A stretch of 64,000 bases of DNA from Staphylococcus aureus (GCF_001027105.1 NZ_CP011526.1:1798001-1862000); one strand, 5' to 3'. Shown: positions 31,512 to 41,650, counted from the first letter of the stretch. Made by a program: numbers and translations. Notes: generated by a model not told the origin, from the letters alone.

Positions 31512-31900
31512 TTTTGAGATAACCTTTCATATTATTTTCAAATTATCTATCTGATATTTATTTTATTGAACTTGAGTCACCACTTAAACTCAAAAATACG
31601 TGTCATCAAGTGCAAAATAATTTAGAACTAATACAAACATAAAAACTTTTACTTTACGCTTAAAATCAAAAGTCACATACCTAGATATAAGTACAACTTG
31701 TATATTTTGTACTCTAATAGGTATGTGGCTTAAATAATATTTAATTCTTGAGTTGCATATAGTAACTGTTTTTATTCATTTTCTAAAATATGCAAGACTA
31801 ATTTCCTTTTCTACTCCTGTTGAATCAATTTAGACTTTTTTATAACTCGAGCTTTTACTTAGCTGAATTTTGACTTCTTCTTCATTAATAACTATGATGG
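31512..31900. other. Intergenic region with a long hairpin
   Basis: About 390 bases without a gene between convergent units. The main structure is a stem at 31671-31730 with arms AGTCACATACCTA and TAGGTATGTGGCT and a 34-base loop, probably ending the CPBP transcript, though the T-tail is weak. No ORF or RNA gene was recognised elsewhere. Confidence 0.5.
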
Positions 31901-31935
31901 AAAAACCCCCATAAGCACAATGCCTATGAGGGTTT
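31901..31935 (-). terminator. Terminator after tal
   Basis: On the minus strand AAACCCTCAT and ATGGGGGTTTTT pair around GGCATTGTGCTT, 16 bases past the tal stop codon, with a T-tail. Confidence 0.8.
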
Positions 31936-31950
31936 AAATATATTTATATA

Positions 31951-32664
31951 TTATAGAATAGAAAGACCTGAAGATTGAATATCTTTCGCAAAGCCTTTAA
32001 CTGTATCTACTGATAATTCGTTAATATCGCGACCTAAGTTTGTATTCACTTTTTTCACAACATCTGCTGGGCATGTAATAATATCTGCACCAATTTCATC
32101 AGCTTGAATCACATTGAATAATTCGCGGCAACTTGCCCATAATAATTTAACGCCGTCTTTACTATGCGTAACTTTTACAGCCTCTTTCATTAATGGTAAT
32201 GGATCTACGCCTGTATCTGCAATACGTCCTGCAAATACTGAAACATATGTTGGCACACCTTCAGTTACTGCTTCAGTTATTTCTTTAACTTGTTCAATTG
32301 TGTAAACAGCCGTAACGTTTAATCTCACATTGTCAGCTGAAAGTTTTTTAATTAAAGGAATCGTTGATTCACCTTTTGTATTTACAATAGGAATTTTAAC
32401 AAATACATTTTCGCCATATTGTTTTAAAATTGCTGCTTCTTTTTCCATAGTTTCTAAATCGTCTGCAAATACTTCAAATGAAATTGAAGCATCTGGAATT
32501 TCTTTCACAGCTTCTTCAGCAAAAGCTTTGTAATCTGTTACGCCCGCTTTAGCCATTAAACTAGGATTTGTTGTAAAACCATCCACTTGTTTGTTTTTAT
32601 AAGCTGCTTTCATTTCTTCAATATCTGCACCGTCCGCAAATACTTCTACATTTAGTTTAGCCAT
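31951..32664 (-). CDS. tal: Transaldolase (short TalC/FSA-like type)
   Basis: A 237-residue (beta/alpha)8 aldolase of the compact transaldolase/fructose-6-phosphate aldolase group. MKAAYKNKQVDGFTTNPSLM is the N-terminal signature. The Schiff-base lysine lies in ENVFVKIPIV, and LNVTAVYTIEQ and VFAGRIADTG follow. It would exchange dihydroxyacetone units in the non-oxidative pentose phosphate pathway. GGAGGC precedes the ATG. Confidence 0.88.
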   Translation of the reverse strand: MAKLNVEVFADGADIEEMKAAYKNKQVDGFTTNPSLMAKAGVTDYKAFAEEAVKEIPDASISFEVFADDLETMEKEAAILKQYGENVFVKIPIVNTKGESTIPLIKKLSADNVRLNVTAVYTIEQVKEITEAVTEGVPTYVSVFAGRIADTGVDPLPLMKEAVKVTHSKDGVKLLWASCRELFNVIQADEIGADIITCPADVVKKVNTNLGRDINELSVDTVKGFAKDIQSSGLSIL

Positions 32665-32923
32665 ATAATATAGCCTCCTTGATTCTTATTAAAATTTTAA
32701 CAACATCTGCATGTCTTTTTCTTACAACCATTTGTAAAAAATGATTTTTATTTCTTTGTTATATAAAACATTTATATCACGCTTTTATAATATATAGCTA
32801 ATTTTTTGCCTATATTTTTTAAAAATGACTTTAGCAAACATTGTGTCTACAAGTTAATAAAACTATTGTTTTATGATTGTTTATGATACGATATGTAAAT
32901 GATAATCATCCAGGAGGTCTAGC

Positions 32924-33226
32924 ATGTCTCGTTCAAAAAAATACTTTTACTTATCTAGCTTAATGATTATTTTAAGCTTTTTCTTTAATACAAATAACGT
33001 TTTCCTAAGTGGACTTTTTAATTCTTTTATTAAATTAATACTTTTCTGCAGTGTTATTAACTCAATTGTACTAATTTTGTCTATAATTTTTGCAGATCGT
33101 TCAATTAAATCACTAAAGCCTGATGCAGATTGGATTAGAATTGCGAGTAAAAGTTTGCCTTGGATTATTCTAATTGTTATTTTAGTACATATCTTTTCAA
33201 TTGTTCGTACATTCGGTTTTATTTAA
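32924..33226 (+). CDS. Small three-helix membrane protein, unknown
   Basis: A 100-residue protein with hydrophobic segments near residues 8-27, 37-60 and 80-98 (PWIILIVILVHIFSIV) and short basic loops. GGAGGTC lies before ATG 32924. No family is recognised. It precedes the crcB leader but has a separate promoter region between, so an operon is unlikely. Confidence 0.65.
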   Translation: MSRSKKYFYLSSLMIILSFFFNTNNVFLSGLFNSFIKLILFCSVINSIVLILSIIFADRSIKSLKPDADWIRIASKSLPWIILIVILVHIFSIVRTFGFI

Positions 33227-33276
33227 AAAAGTTAATATGTCATTGTAGCCTTAATACAAAACAATACAATGTATCA

Positions 33277-33481
33277 TGCTATAATGAGTAAAACAATTTG
33301 ATAACGTTGTTGCGTATAAAAAATATTAGATTTTCGAAATCATAACTATGCATCTAATCGCTATAGTTATACAACAAGATATAACATATAATGAGGTTTG
33401 ATAATGCATCGACAATTTTTGTCGTCGCGTTGCCAAAACCTCTTTTTTAAATTCAAACTACTTCTTTTCGAGGTGAACCAA
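33277..33481 (+). promoter_or_regulatory. crcB promoter and attenuator-like leader
   Basis: An extended -10 (TGCTATAAT, 33277-33285) would start a leader of about 190 bases. It holds a first hairpin (ATAACTAT 33342-33349 with ATAGTTAT 33363-33370). A long second stem (33393-33442) pairs GAGGTTT with AAACCTC and, inside, AATGC/GCGTT and CGACAA/TTGTCG; it is followed by six T (33443-33448). This terminator lies 33 bases before the crcB1 ATG, so transcription must read through it. I cannot find the conserved fluoride-riboswitch core, so the controlling signal is unknown. Confidence 0.7.
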
Positions 33482-33847
33482 ATGCAATATGTATATATTT
33501 TTATCGGTGGTGCTTTAGGCGCTTTATTACGTTACCTCATTTCTTTTCTGAATACTGACGGAGGTTTTCCAATCGGAACACTGATAGCCAATTTGACTGG
33601 TGCCTTTGTAATGGGATTGCTAACAGCCTTAACAATTGCATTTTTTTCAAACCATCCGACCCTAAAAAAAGCTATTACGACTGGTTTTCTTGGTGCTTTA
33701 ACGACTTTTTCAACATTTCAATTAGAATTAATACATATGTTTGATCATCAACAATTTATAACTTTACTACTATATGCTGTAACAAGTTATGTCTTTGGTA
33801 TTTTGTTATGTTACGTCGGTATAAAACTAGGTGGTGGTTTATCATGA
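33482..33847 (+). CDS. crcB1: Fluoride channel subunit CrcB/Fluc 1
   Basis: A 121-residue four-helix protein. It starts [20 protein letters not shown] and has the Fluc motifs [14 protein letters not shown] and [17 protein letters not shown]. Fluc channels export fluoride as dual-topology dimers; Gram-positive bacteria often use two paralogues. CGAGGTG precedes ATG 33482. Upstream in-frame ATG codons fall inside the terminator stem and are rejected. It overlaps crcB2 by four bases. Confidence 0.93.
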
Positions 33848-34197
33848 TATCAATCATTTTAGTCATGATTGGCGGCGGTTTTGGCGCAATTGCTAGAAGT
33901 GCCATTACTGATTATTTTAATCATAAATTTACTTCAAAGTTACCTATCGCAACATTGATAGTAAATCTAGTTGGTAGTTTTTTAATTGGATTAACTATAG
34001 GCTTATCAATTTCAATCTCATGGTTCCCTGCGTTCTTTGTTACCGGTTTTTTAGGTGGCTTAACAACTTTCTCAACGTTAGCCAAAGAACTTACACTAAT
34101 GATGACGCCAAAATTTAATATTAACCTTTTTCTCAATTATTCACTTTTACAATTCATCATTGGATTTATAGCTTGTTATATTGGCTATCATATTTAA
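33844..34197 (+). CDS. crcB2: Fluoride channel subunit CrcB/Fluc 2
   Basis: A 117-residue partner of crcB1 with the same plan: [20 protein letters not shown], then [15 protein letters not shown] and [16 protein letters not shown]. Translation is coupled through the ATGA overlap. The pair probably forms a heterodimeric channel. Confidence 0.93.
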
Positions 34198-34201
34198 AAA
34201 T

Positions 34202-34261
34202 AAAATGCTTCATTCAGCAAATAGGTAAATTACGACACCTTCCTGAACGAAGCATTTTTTA
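34202..34261 (+). terminator. Terminator after crcB2
   Basis: AAAATGCTTC pairs with GAAGCATTTT (inner TTCAG/CTGAA) and is followed by a T-run, five bases past the crcB2 stop codon. Confidence 0.85.
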
Positions 34262-34373
34262 ATTTTCATGCAAATTTTTAAGCACCATATAATGCCTACC
34301 AAATTTCAATAATCTTTGTTGCCGTTTAAATAATGTGAATGTCAATAAATTCTCCAAACTAGTCGAAAATAAA

Positions 34374-36239
34374 GGGAGTGGGACATAAATCCCTAAAAAA
34401 ACAGCAGTAAGATAATTTTCAATTAGAAAATATCTTACTGCTGTTCTCTATTTATACAATACTTCGTATTGAATGGCTTCGCTTTCCTAGGGTGCCGTCT
34501 CAGCCTCGGTCTTCGACTGGCACTGCTCCCTCAGGAGTCTCGCCATTAATACTACGTATTAACATGTAATTTTACTTTTACATACTTTAAAAAATAAGAC
34601 ACTTTGCCCAACTTACACTACCAATAGAAACCTCTGTTAGAATTCCTCAAAATGATATTTCGCGATATGTTAATGAAATTGTTGAAACGATACCTGATAG
34701 CGAATTCGATGAATTCAGACATCATCGTGGCGCAACATCCTATCATCCAAAAATGATGTTAAAAATCATCTTATATGCATATACTCAATCTGTATTTTCT
34801 GGTCGAAGAATAGAGAAATTACTTCATGACAGTATTCGAATGATGTGGTTAGCTCAAAATCAAACACCTTCTTATAAAACTATTAATCGTTTTAGAGTGA
34901 ATCCTAATACTGATGCGTTAATTGAATCTTTATTTATTCAGTTCCATAGTCAATGTTTAAAGCAAAATCTTATTGATAATAATTCAATTTTTATTGATGG
35001 TACAAAAGTAGAAGCTAATGCCAATAGATATACATTTGTGTGGAAGAAAAGTATTCAAAATCACGAATCGAAATTGAACGAAAATTCAAAAGCATTATAT
35101 CGTGACTTAGTTGAAGAAAAAATAATACCAGAGATAAAAGAAGATGGAGATAGCGATTTAACAATAGAAGAAATAGATTTAATTGGTAGTCATTTAGATA
35201 AAGAAATCGAAGATTTAAATCATTCTATTGAGAACGAAGATTGTGCTCAAATTAGAAAACAGACCCGTAAAAAAAGAACTGAGATTAAGAAGTTCAAAAA
35301 GAAATTTGATGATTATTCCGAAAGAAAAAATAAATATGAAGAACAAAAATCGATTCTTAAAGATAGAAATAGTTTTTCTAAAACTGATCATGATGCAACT
35401 TTTATGAGAATGAAGGAAGACCATATGAAAAATGGCCAACTTAAGCCAGGATACAATTTACAAATAGCGACAAATTCTCAATTTGTTTTATCCTATGACC
35501 TATTTCAAAACCCGACAGATACTAGAACTTTAATTCCATTTTTAACAATGATTCAAAATACCTTCGGTTATTTGTAGCTGATGCAGGTTATGGTAGTGAG
35601 CAAAACTATATGGCCATTATAGATGATTTTAATAAAACGCCACTTATTACGTATGGCATGTTTATTAAAGATAAAACTAGAAAGTTTAAAAGTGACATTT
35701 TCGACACTCAAAATTGGAAATATGACGAACTTAATGATGAATTTATATGTCCTAATAACAAAAGAATAGGTTTTAAAAGATATGCATACCGTAATGATAG
35801 ATATGGTTTTAAACGAGACTTCAAACTATATGAATGCGATGACTGTTCAGCATGTTCTTTGAGGCAACAATGCATGAAACCAAATTCAAAATCCAATAAG
35901 AAAATCATGAAGAATTATAATTGGGAATACTTTAAAGTCCAAATTAATCAAAAGCTTTCTGAACCAGAAACGAAAAAAATCTATAGTCAAAGAAAAATTG
36001 ATGTAGAGCCTGTTTTTGGATTTATGAAGGCTATTTTGGGTTTAACTCGAACGTCAGTTCGAGGAATAAATAAAGTTAAACGAGAGCTAGGTTTTGTATT
36101 AATGGCACTTAATATAAGGAAAATAGCAGCTCAACGAGCTGTACATTATAAAATACATATCAAAAAAGCTGATTTCTATCAAATAATTAATAGAAATCAG
36201 CTTTTTTACATTGCCTAAGAACTTAATGTCCCAAGCCCT
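34374..36239 (+). mobile_element. IS1182-family element, copy 2, near full length but inactive
   Basis: The ends GGGAGTGGGACATAAA (34374-34389) and, reversed, GGGCTTGGGACATTAA (36224-36239) form imperfect inverted repeats. The length of about 1.87 kb is normal for the family. The 5' non-coding block (34380-34610) matches copy 1 in inverse orientation. Compared with copy 1, 127 bases including the ribosome binding site and transposase start are missing, deleted between near-identical repeats CCCAACTTGCAC and CCCAACTTACAC. No target duplication is evident. Confidence 0.85.
34621..36218 (+). pseudogene. Frameshifted IS1182-family transposase (copy 2)
   Basis: The reading begins without a start codon ([14 protein letters not shown]) and runs through [15 protein letters not shown] and [14 protein letters not shown], the first catalytic acidic region. 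It stops at FGYL near 35577. It resumes in another frame as [12 protein letters not shown] through QRKIDVEPVFGFMKAILG and ends at 36218. The join implies a small deletion that breaks the frame. Loss of the start codon and the internal shift make it non-functional. Confidence 0.88.
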
Positions 36240-36280
36240 GACAATTCATCTAACCTTTTCATCAGTTGAGCGATTTTAAT

Positions 36281-37114
36281 CTAGCCTTCAAATTTTTTTG
36301 GATCAGGTCCAATTCTCTTATCTTGATTTAAACCATCAATTCGCGTCATTTGTTCATCTGATAATTCGAAATCAAATATTTGGAAATTTTCAGAGATTCT
36401 GTTTGGTGTCACCGATTTAGGGATTGTAACCACAGCATGCTGCACATTCCATCTTAAAACAACTTGGGCAGGTGACTTTCCTAATTCTTGAGCAATGTCT
36501 TTAATTGTCTCATCATTTAAAATTTGTGCATTCATCAATGGTGACCAAGATTCCATCACGATACGTTGTGCTGCCAAATATAATTTCAATTTATGTTGGG
36601 TTAAATATGGATGATATTCAACTTGATTAATTACAGGTTTAATTGACACTTGTGCCAACAAAGCTTCCAAATGTTCAGGTTCAAAATTGCTGACACCTAT
36701 ATTTTTAACATTATTATTTTTATATAAATCTTCCATACCTTTCCATGTATCAACCATTACGGCTTCGTTCGTACCTGGCCAATGTACTAGATACAAATCT
36801 AAGTATTTTAAACCTAATCTAGATAAACTAGCTTCGTAAGCAGCTGCTACATTTTCACGACCGAAATCCTCAAAATATAATTTTGAAGTAATAAATAAGT
36901 CTTCTCTAGCAATACCAGTTGACTCCAATCCGGCACGAATGCCAGCACCTACTTGTTCTTCATTCCCATAAACTTTTGCGGTATCAATACTACGATATCC
37001 TTGTTCAATGGCATACTTAACACTTTCCATGCAATTTTCATCATTTTCCACACGAAATGTCCCTAAACCAATTTGTGGCATCGTGTTTCCATTATAAAAT
37101 GTTTTAACCTCCAT
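36281..37114 (-). CDS. Aldo/keto reductase
   Basis: A 277-residue NADPH-dependent reductase with the (beta/alpha)8 AKR fold. The tetrad is visible: Asp and Tyr in YRSIDTAKVYGNEEQVG, Lys in DLFITSKLYF and His in LYLVHWPGT. NIGVSNFEPEHLEALL and IPKSVTPNRISENF (cofactor site) follow. It resembles general 2,5-diketogluconate reductase-like proteins; the substrate is unknown. It is a single gene ending shortly after IS1182 copy 2. Confidence 0.88.
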   Translation of the reverse strand: MEVKTFYNGNTMPQIGLGTFRVENDENCMESVKYAIEQGYRSIDTAKVYGNEEQVGAGIRAGLESTGIAREDLFITSKLYFEDFGRENVAAAYEASLSRLGLKYLDLYLVHWPGTNEAVMVDTWKGMEDLYKNNNVKNIGVSNFEPEHLEALLAQVSIKPVINQVEYHPYLTQHKLKLYLAAQRIVMESWSPLMNAQILNDETIKDIAQELGKSPAQVVLRWNVQHAVVTIPKSVTPNRISENFQIFDFELSDEQMTRIDGLNQDKRIGPDPKKFEG

Positions 37115-37279
37115 AAATATCGCCTCACCTTTTTGATGTATTATACCCTGTTATCATAACAAATCTGAGTTGAATACATGAGAAAAAACACTTAGAGCAA
37201 TCAACCACTAAAATTCTAGTAATATCTCTCAAATATTAATCAAATTGTAAAAGTAATTCTGTTTAATTTATGACAAACT

Positions 37280-37320
37280 AAAAAAGCCGAAGTAACAACA
37301 TATAGTCATCACTTCAGCCT
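37280..37320 (-). terminator. Terminator after the NERD-like gene
   Basis: On the minus strand AGGCTGAAGT and ACTTCGGCT pair around a 21-base loop and are followed by TTTTTT. Confidence 0.8.
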
Positions 37321-37325
37321 AACAT

Positions 37326-38234
37326 TTAATTGAATGATTCAATTTTATCCATCATTTGTTGTAAGTCTTCCACGTTGTATTGAATACGACCATGGAATAC
37401 AAATTTGTTAAAGAACTCGTCTAATTGTTCAGCACCGACAAGCACTTTGACAGCACTATTTTGATTATAATTTGAAATCGTTACATCGCCTTCATTTTTA
37501 AGATTAAAGTATAAAATTGAAGTTGGTGTATATTTGGCACCTAATTCTTTTTGTAAGTCTTCAGCCAATTGTTTAATCGCCTCAATTTGATCTGAATAAT
37601 TTACAAATGATAATGAACGTTTGTCATCATTTTGATCCATCACAATAGTTTGCGGTCTAGATTTATCTAAATCCAATGTATCAAATACTTGTTCCATTGG
37701 TGGTAAATCTTTAAATTGACCGCCACTAATACCATTATAAACATGACCTTTTAACAATTGAGAATCAATAATATAAAGACCAGTTCTTGTTAATACTAAA
37801 TGACTAATTCGTTCAATATTATTAAAGCCATCCTTTGGTAAAAAGATATTTGCCATAATGTGCATATCTTCTGGTCGAATTCGTTTTTCTTTAACTAATC
37901 TTTCACGAATACCAATTAATCTCATGTCCGTTACATATTCACTATGATTTTTCGAGAACAATTTTAATGCGTCAATCTCACGATCTTTTGTACTAACCAT
38001 GTGATTATAATCTTCTTGTTGTTTTGTAATTGTCTTTTTATTTTGAATACGCTCTTTCTCTAAAGCTTCTTCATGAGACTTTTTAATGTTTTGTTCTTGT
38101 TGTTCATACTTTTCTTCTGTTTGTCGCTTAACTTTTTTCTTACTACCTAAGGCAACTAAAAAAAGGACAAAAAAGATTAATGCAATGACTACTGCAATAA
38201 TGAGTCCAATGACTATCGGTGAAGATAAATCCAT
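37326..38234 (-). CDS. Membrane-anchored coiled-coil protein with degenerate NERD-like domain
   Basis: About 302 residues. A membrane helix (VIGLIIAVVIALIFFVLFLVA) comes first, then a charged coiled coil at about 32-90 (KRQTEEKYEQQEQNIKKSHE). A domain from about 115 contains IERISHLVLTRTGLYIIDS followed by QLLKGHVYNG. That stretch parallels the NERD nuclease core (IDHLVxxxTGxxxIExKxxxG), but the Asp and the ExK residues read Ser, Asp and Gln. I therefore infer a non-catalytic NERD-like fold. Tandem ATGs occur at 38237 and 38234. The function is unknown. Confidence 0.65.
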   Translation of the reverse strand: MDLSSPIVIGLIIAVVIALIFFVLFLVALGSKKKVKRQTEEKYEQQEQNIKKSHEEALEKERIQNKKTITKQQEDYNHMVSTKDREIDALKLFSKNHSEYVTDMRLIGIRERLVKEKRIRPEDMHIMANIFLPKDGFNNIERISHLVLTRTGLYIIDSQLLKGHVYNGISGGQFKDLPPMEQVFDTLDLDKSRPQTIVMDQNDDKRSLSFVNYSDQIEAIKQLAEDLQKELGAKYTPTSILYFNLKNEGDVTISNYNQNSAVKVLVGAEQLDEFFNKFVFHGRIQYNVEDLQQMMDKIESFN

Positions 38235-38284
38235 CACAACAACGCTCCTTTTTAATATATGAATAACTTTAATTATAATAGAAA

Positions 38285-38340
38285 AGCTAAAGATTTTCGA
38301 TACATATTATCATTTATATACCGAAAATCTTTTATTTAGC
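38285..38340. terminator. Hairpin between metK and the NERD-like gene
   Basis: AAAGATTTTCG pairs with CGAAAATCTTT, with outer AGCTAAA/TTTAGC. It lies just after metK on the minus strand. Confidence 0.75.
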
Positions 38341-38358
38341 TATATTCAATTCATCTTA

Positions 38359-39552
38359 TTATTTTACTGCGTCTTTTAATTCTTCCACTTTGTCTAATTT
38401 TTCCCATGGGAATAAGACATCTGTACGTCCAAAATGACCATAAGCAGCAGTTTGTTTGTAAATCGGTTGTTTCAAATCAAGCATTTTAATAATACCTGCA
38501 GGTCTTAGGTCAAAGTGTTTTCTAACTGCTTCGACAAGTTGCCCTTCAGAAACTTTACCTGTTCCAAATGTATCAATTGCAATTGACACTGGTTCTGCAA
38601 CACCAATCGCATATGCCAATTGTACTTCACATTGATCTGCTAAACCTGCTGCAACAATATTTTTAGCCACATAACGTGCAGCGTATGCAGCTGAACGGTC
38701 TACTTTTGTAGGATCCTTACCACTGAAGCATCCGCCACCATGACGTGCATAGCCACCGTACGTATCAACAATGATTTTACGTCCTGTTAATCCTGCATCA
38801 CCTTGAGGTCCACCGATTACAAAGCGTCCTGTAGGATTGATGTAGAATTTAGTTTGTTCATTAATCAAGTTTTCTGGAACAGTTGGATAAATGACATGTG
38901 CTTTAATGTCTTCTTGAATTTGTTCAAGTGTCACATCCTCAGCATGTTGTGTTGATACGACAATCGTATCAATACGTACTGGGTTATCATTTTCATCATA
39001 TTCAACAGTGACCTGAACTTTACCGTCTGGTCGTAAATAATTTAACGTACCATCTTTACGCACATCTGATAAACGTTTTGCCAATTGATGTGATAAATAA
39101 ATTGCTAGAGGCATATACGTCTCTGTTTCATTCGTTGCGTAACCAAACATTAAACCTTGGTCACCTGCACCTGTTGCTTCAATTTCTTCTTCGCTATCTT
39201 TATCACGATACTCTAATGCTTTATCCACGCCTTGTGCAATGTCAGGTGATTGTTCATCAATCGCAGTTAAAATTGCCATTGTTTCATAATCATAACCATA
39301 TTTTGCTCTTGTGTATCCAATTTCTTTAATTGTTTCTCTAACAACTTTCGGAATATCAACATATGTTGTTGTAGAAATTTCGCCGGCGATCAATGCCATA
39401 CCTGTTGTAACAGTTGTTTCACAAGCTACACGTGCATTTGGATCGTCTTTTAAAATAGCATCTAATATTGCATCTGACACTTGGTCAGCGATTTTATCTG
39501 GGTGTCCTTCTGTAACAGACTCTGAAGTAAATAATCGTTTGTTATTTAACAT
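38359..39552 (-). CDS. metK: S-adenosylmethionine synthetase
   Basis: A 397-residue enzyme joining methionine and ATP to make SAM. The signatures are [18 protein letters not shown] at the N-terminus, the hexapeptide GAGDQG in [14 protein letters not shown], and [26 protein letters not shown] precedes ATG 39552. An in-frame extension upstream to 39654 overlaps the riboswitch terminator and is rejected. It is divergent from pckA. Confidence 0.96.
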
Positions 39553-39602
39553 AGTTTGCTCCTTTAAATTTATATTACGAAAATTCTCTCTCTGTGAGCT
39601 AA

Positions 39603-39770
39603 ATAAAAAAGACCTTCTAACTATTAATATAGAGAGAAGGCCTAATACGTCCATTCGCTCTTATCGTTCAGACCTATTTGTCTGCAAACGGTTTGGCACC
39701 TTTCTTTTATAAAAAAGAGGTTGCTGGGTTTCATTGGGTCCATGTCCCTCCACCACTCAGGATAAGAGAA
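39603..39770 (-). promoter_or_regulatory. SAM-I riboswitch (S-box) of metK
   Basis: On the minus strand the aptamer starts CTCTTATCCTGAGTGGTGGAG and carries GGACATGGACCCAATGAAACC, CAGCAACC and GGTGCCAAACC, then closes with GATAAGAG. It is followed by terminator arms GGCCTTCTCTC and AGAAGGTC with six T (39605-39642). SAM binding should stop metK transcription. Confidence 0.95.
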
Positions 39771-39863
39771 TCCGTTAAAAATAATAGTACCTAATTAATG
39801 AATTAATGTCAATTTTTCACAAATAAATTTACAGTAAAATATTGTAGATTAATTATGTTAATG

Positions 39864-39893
39864 TGTTATACTAATTAAATGTAAAGGCTTACA
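39864..39893 (+). promoter_or_regulatory. pckA promoter with candidate cre site
   Basis: An extended -10 (TGTTATACT, 39864-39872) precedes TGTAAAGGCTTACA (39880-39893). That sequence matches 13 of 14 positions of the CcpA cre consensus and overlaps the likely transcription start. Repression of gluconeogenic pckA by glucose through CcpA fits known S. aureus biology. Confidence 0.65.
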
Positions 39894-39922
39894 TTTAAAT
39901 TATCGCTTTGGAGGGATTTAGG

Positions 39923-41515
39923 ATGTCAGTAGACACATACACTGAAACAACTAAAATTGACAAATTACTGAAAAAACCAACGTCACATTTTCAACTTTCG
40001 ACGACACAACTTTATAATAAAATCTTAGACAATAACGAAGGGGTATTAACAGAACTTGGTGCTGTTAATGCAAGTACTGGAAAATATACTGGTCGTTCGC
40101 CTAAAGACAAATTTTTTGTCTCTGAACCTTCATATAGAGATAACATTGATTGGGGAGAAATTAATCAACCTATCGATGAAGAAACTTTCTTGAAGTTATA
40201 CCATAAAGTACTAGACTATTTAGATAAAAAAGATGAACTATACGTATTTAAAGGCTACGCTGGTAGCGATAAAGATACAATGTTAAAACTTACAGTCATC
40301 AATGAATTAGCATGGCATAATTTATTTGCTAAAAATATGTTTATTAGACCTGAATCAAAAGAAGAAGCTACAAAGATTAAACCTAACTTCACTATCGTTT
40401 CTGCACCACATTTTAAAGCAGATCCAGAAGTTGATGGTACTAAATCTGAAACCTTTGTCATTATTTCATTTAAACACAAAGTCATTTTAATCGGCGGTAC
40501 TGAATACGCTGGTGAAATGAAAAAAGGTATCTTCTCTGTAATGAATTATCTCTTACCGATGCAAGATATTATGAGCATGCATTGCTCAGCAAACGTTGGT
40601 GAAAAAGGCGATGTTGCATTATTCTTTGGTCTATCTGGCACTGGTAAAACAACCTTATCGGCTGACCCACACCGTAAACTAATCGGTGATGATGAACACG
40701 GCTGGAATAAAAACGGGGTCTTTAATATCGAAGGTGGCTGCTATGCAAAAGCAATTAATCTTTCCAAAGAAAAAGAACCACAGATTTTTGACGCAATCAA
40801 ATATGGTGCAATTTTAGAGAACACTGTAGTTGCAGAAGATGGTTCAGTGGACTTTGAAGACAATCGTTATACAGAAAACACGCGTGCCGCTTATCCAATT
40901 AATCACATTGACAATATTGTAGTACCATCTAAAGCAGCACATCCAAATACAATTATTTTCTTAACTGCGGATGCATTTGGTGTTATTCCACCGATTTCAA
41001 AGTTAAATAAAGACCAAGCAATGTATCATTTCTTGAGTGGTTTCACTTCTAAATTAGCTGGTACAGAGCGTGGTGTGACAGAACCTGAACCATCATTCTC
41101 AACATGTTTCGGAGCACCGTTCTTCCCGTTACACCCTACTGTTTACGCTGATCTATTAGGTGAACTTATCGATTTACATGATGTTGATGTTTATCTTGTT
41201 AATACTGGATGGACTGGCGGAAAATATGGTGTAGGACGTAGAATCAGCTTACATTACACACGTCAAATGGTAAACCAAGCGATTTCTGGCAAATTGAAAA
41301 ATGCAGAATATACAAAAGATAGTACGTTTGGTTTAAGCATTCCTGTAGAAATTGAAGATGTACCGAAAACAATTTTAAATCCAATTAATGCTTGGAGCGA
41401 CAAAGAGAAATATAAAGCACAAGCAGAAGATTTAATTCAACGTTTTGAAAAGAACTTCGAAAAATTTGGTGAAAAAGTTGAACATATTGCTGAAAAAGGT
41501 AGCTTCAACAAATAA
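39923..41515 (+). CDS. pckA: Phosphoenolpyruvate carboxykinase (ATP)
   Basis: A 530-residue enzyme converting oxaloacetate and ATP to phosphoenolpyruvate, the entry step of gluconeogenesis. The kinase P-loop [15 protein letters not shown] and the metal site GDDEHGW lie near residues 230-260. [16 protein letters not shown] and [14 protein letters not shown] are further signatures. GGAGGG precedes ATG 39923; an upstream in-frame TTG would place that site inside the gene. Confidence 0.96.
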
Positions 41516-41532
41516 ATTTGAATACTAAATCA

Positions 41533-41558
41533 AAACCACCCGTGTGAACGGGTGGTTT
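41533..41558 (+). terminator. Hairpin after pckA, probably the IS200 end
   Basis: Perfect ten-base arms with loop TGTGAA, 18 bases past the pckA stop codon. It looks like the terminal hairpin of an IS200-type element and would also end the pckA transcript. Confidence 0.7.
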
Positions 41559-41650
41559 GTTCTGCGGCTATAAGCCTTCCTTACTGGCCAGCCCTAAAAG
41601 GGCACTGACAAGTCAGCCAACTGCACTACTATTCCAGCAACCCTAAAGGG

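Noticed and set aside
33241..33481. Fluoride riboswitch upstream of crcB1
   Set aside because: The expected conserved segments (GATGG-type and CTGATG...CCTAC-type) are not visible; only an attenuator-like structure is supported.
33398..33481. N-terminal extension of crcB1
   Set aside because: The extension would be translated from inside the terminator stem; the ribosome binding site and the family N-terminus place the start at 33482.
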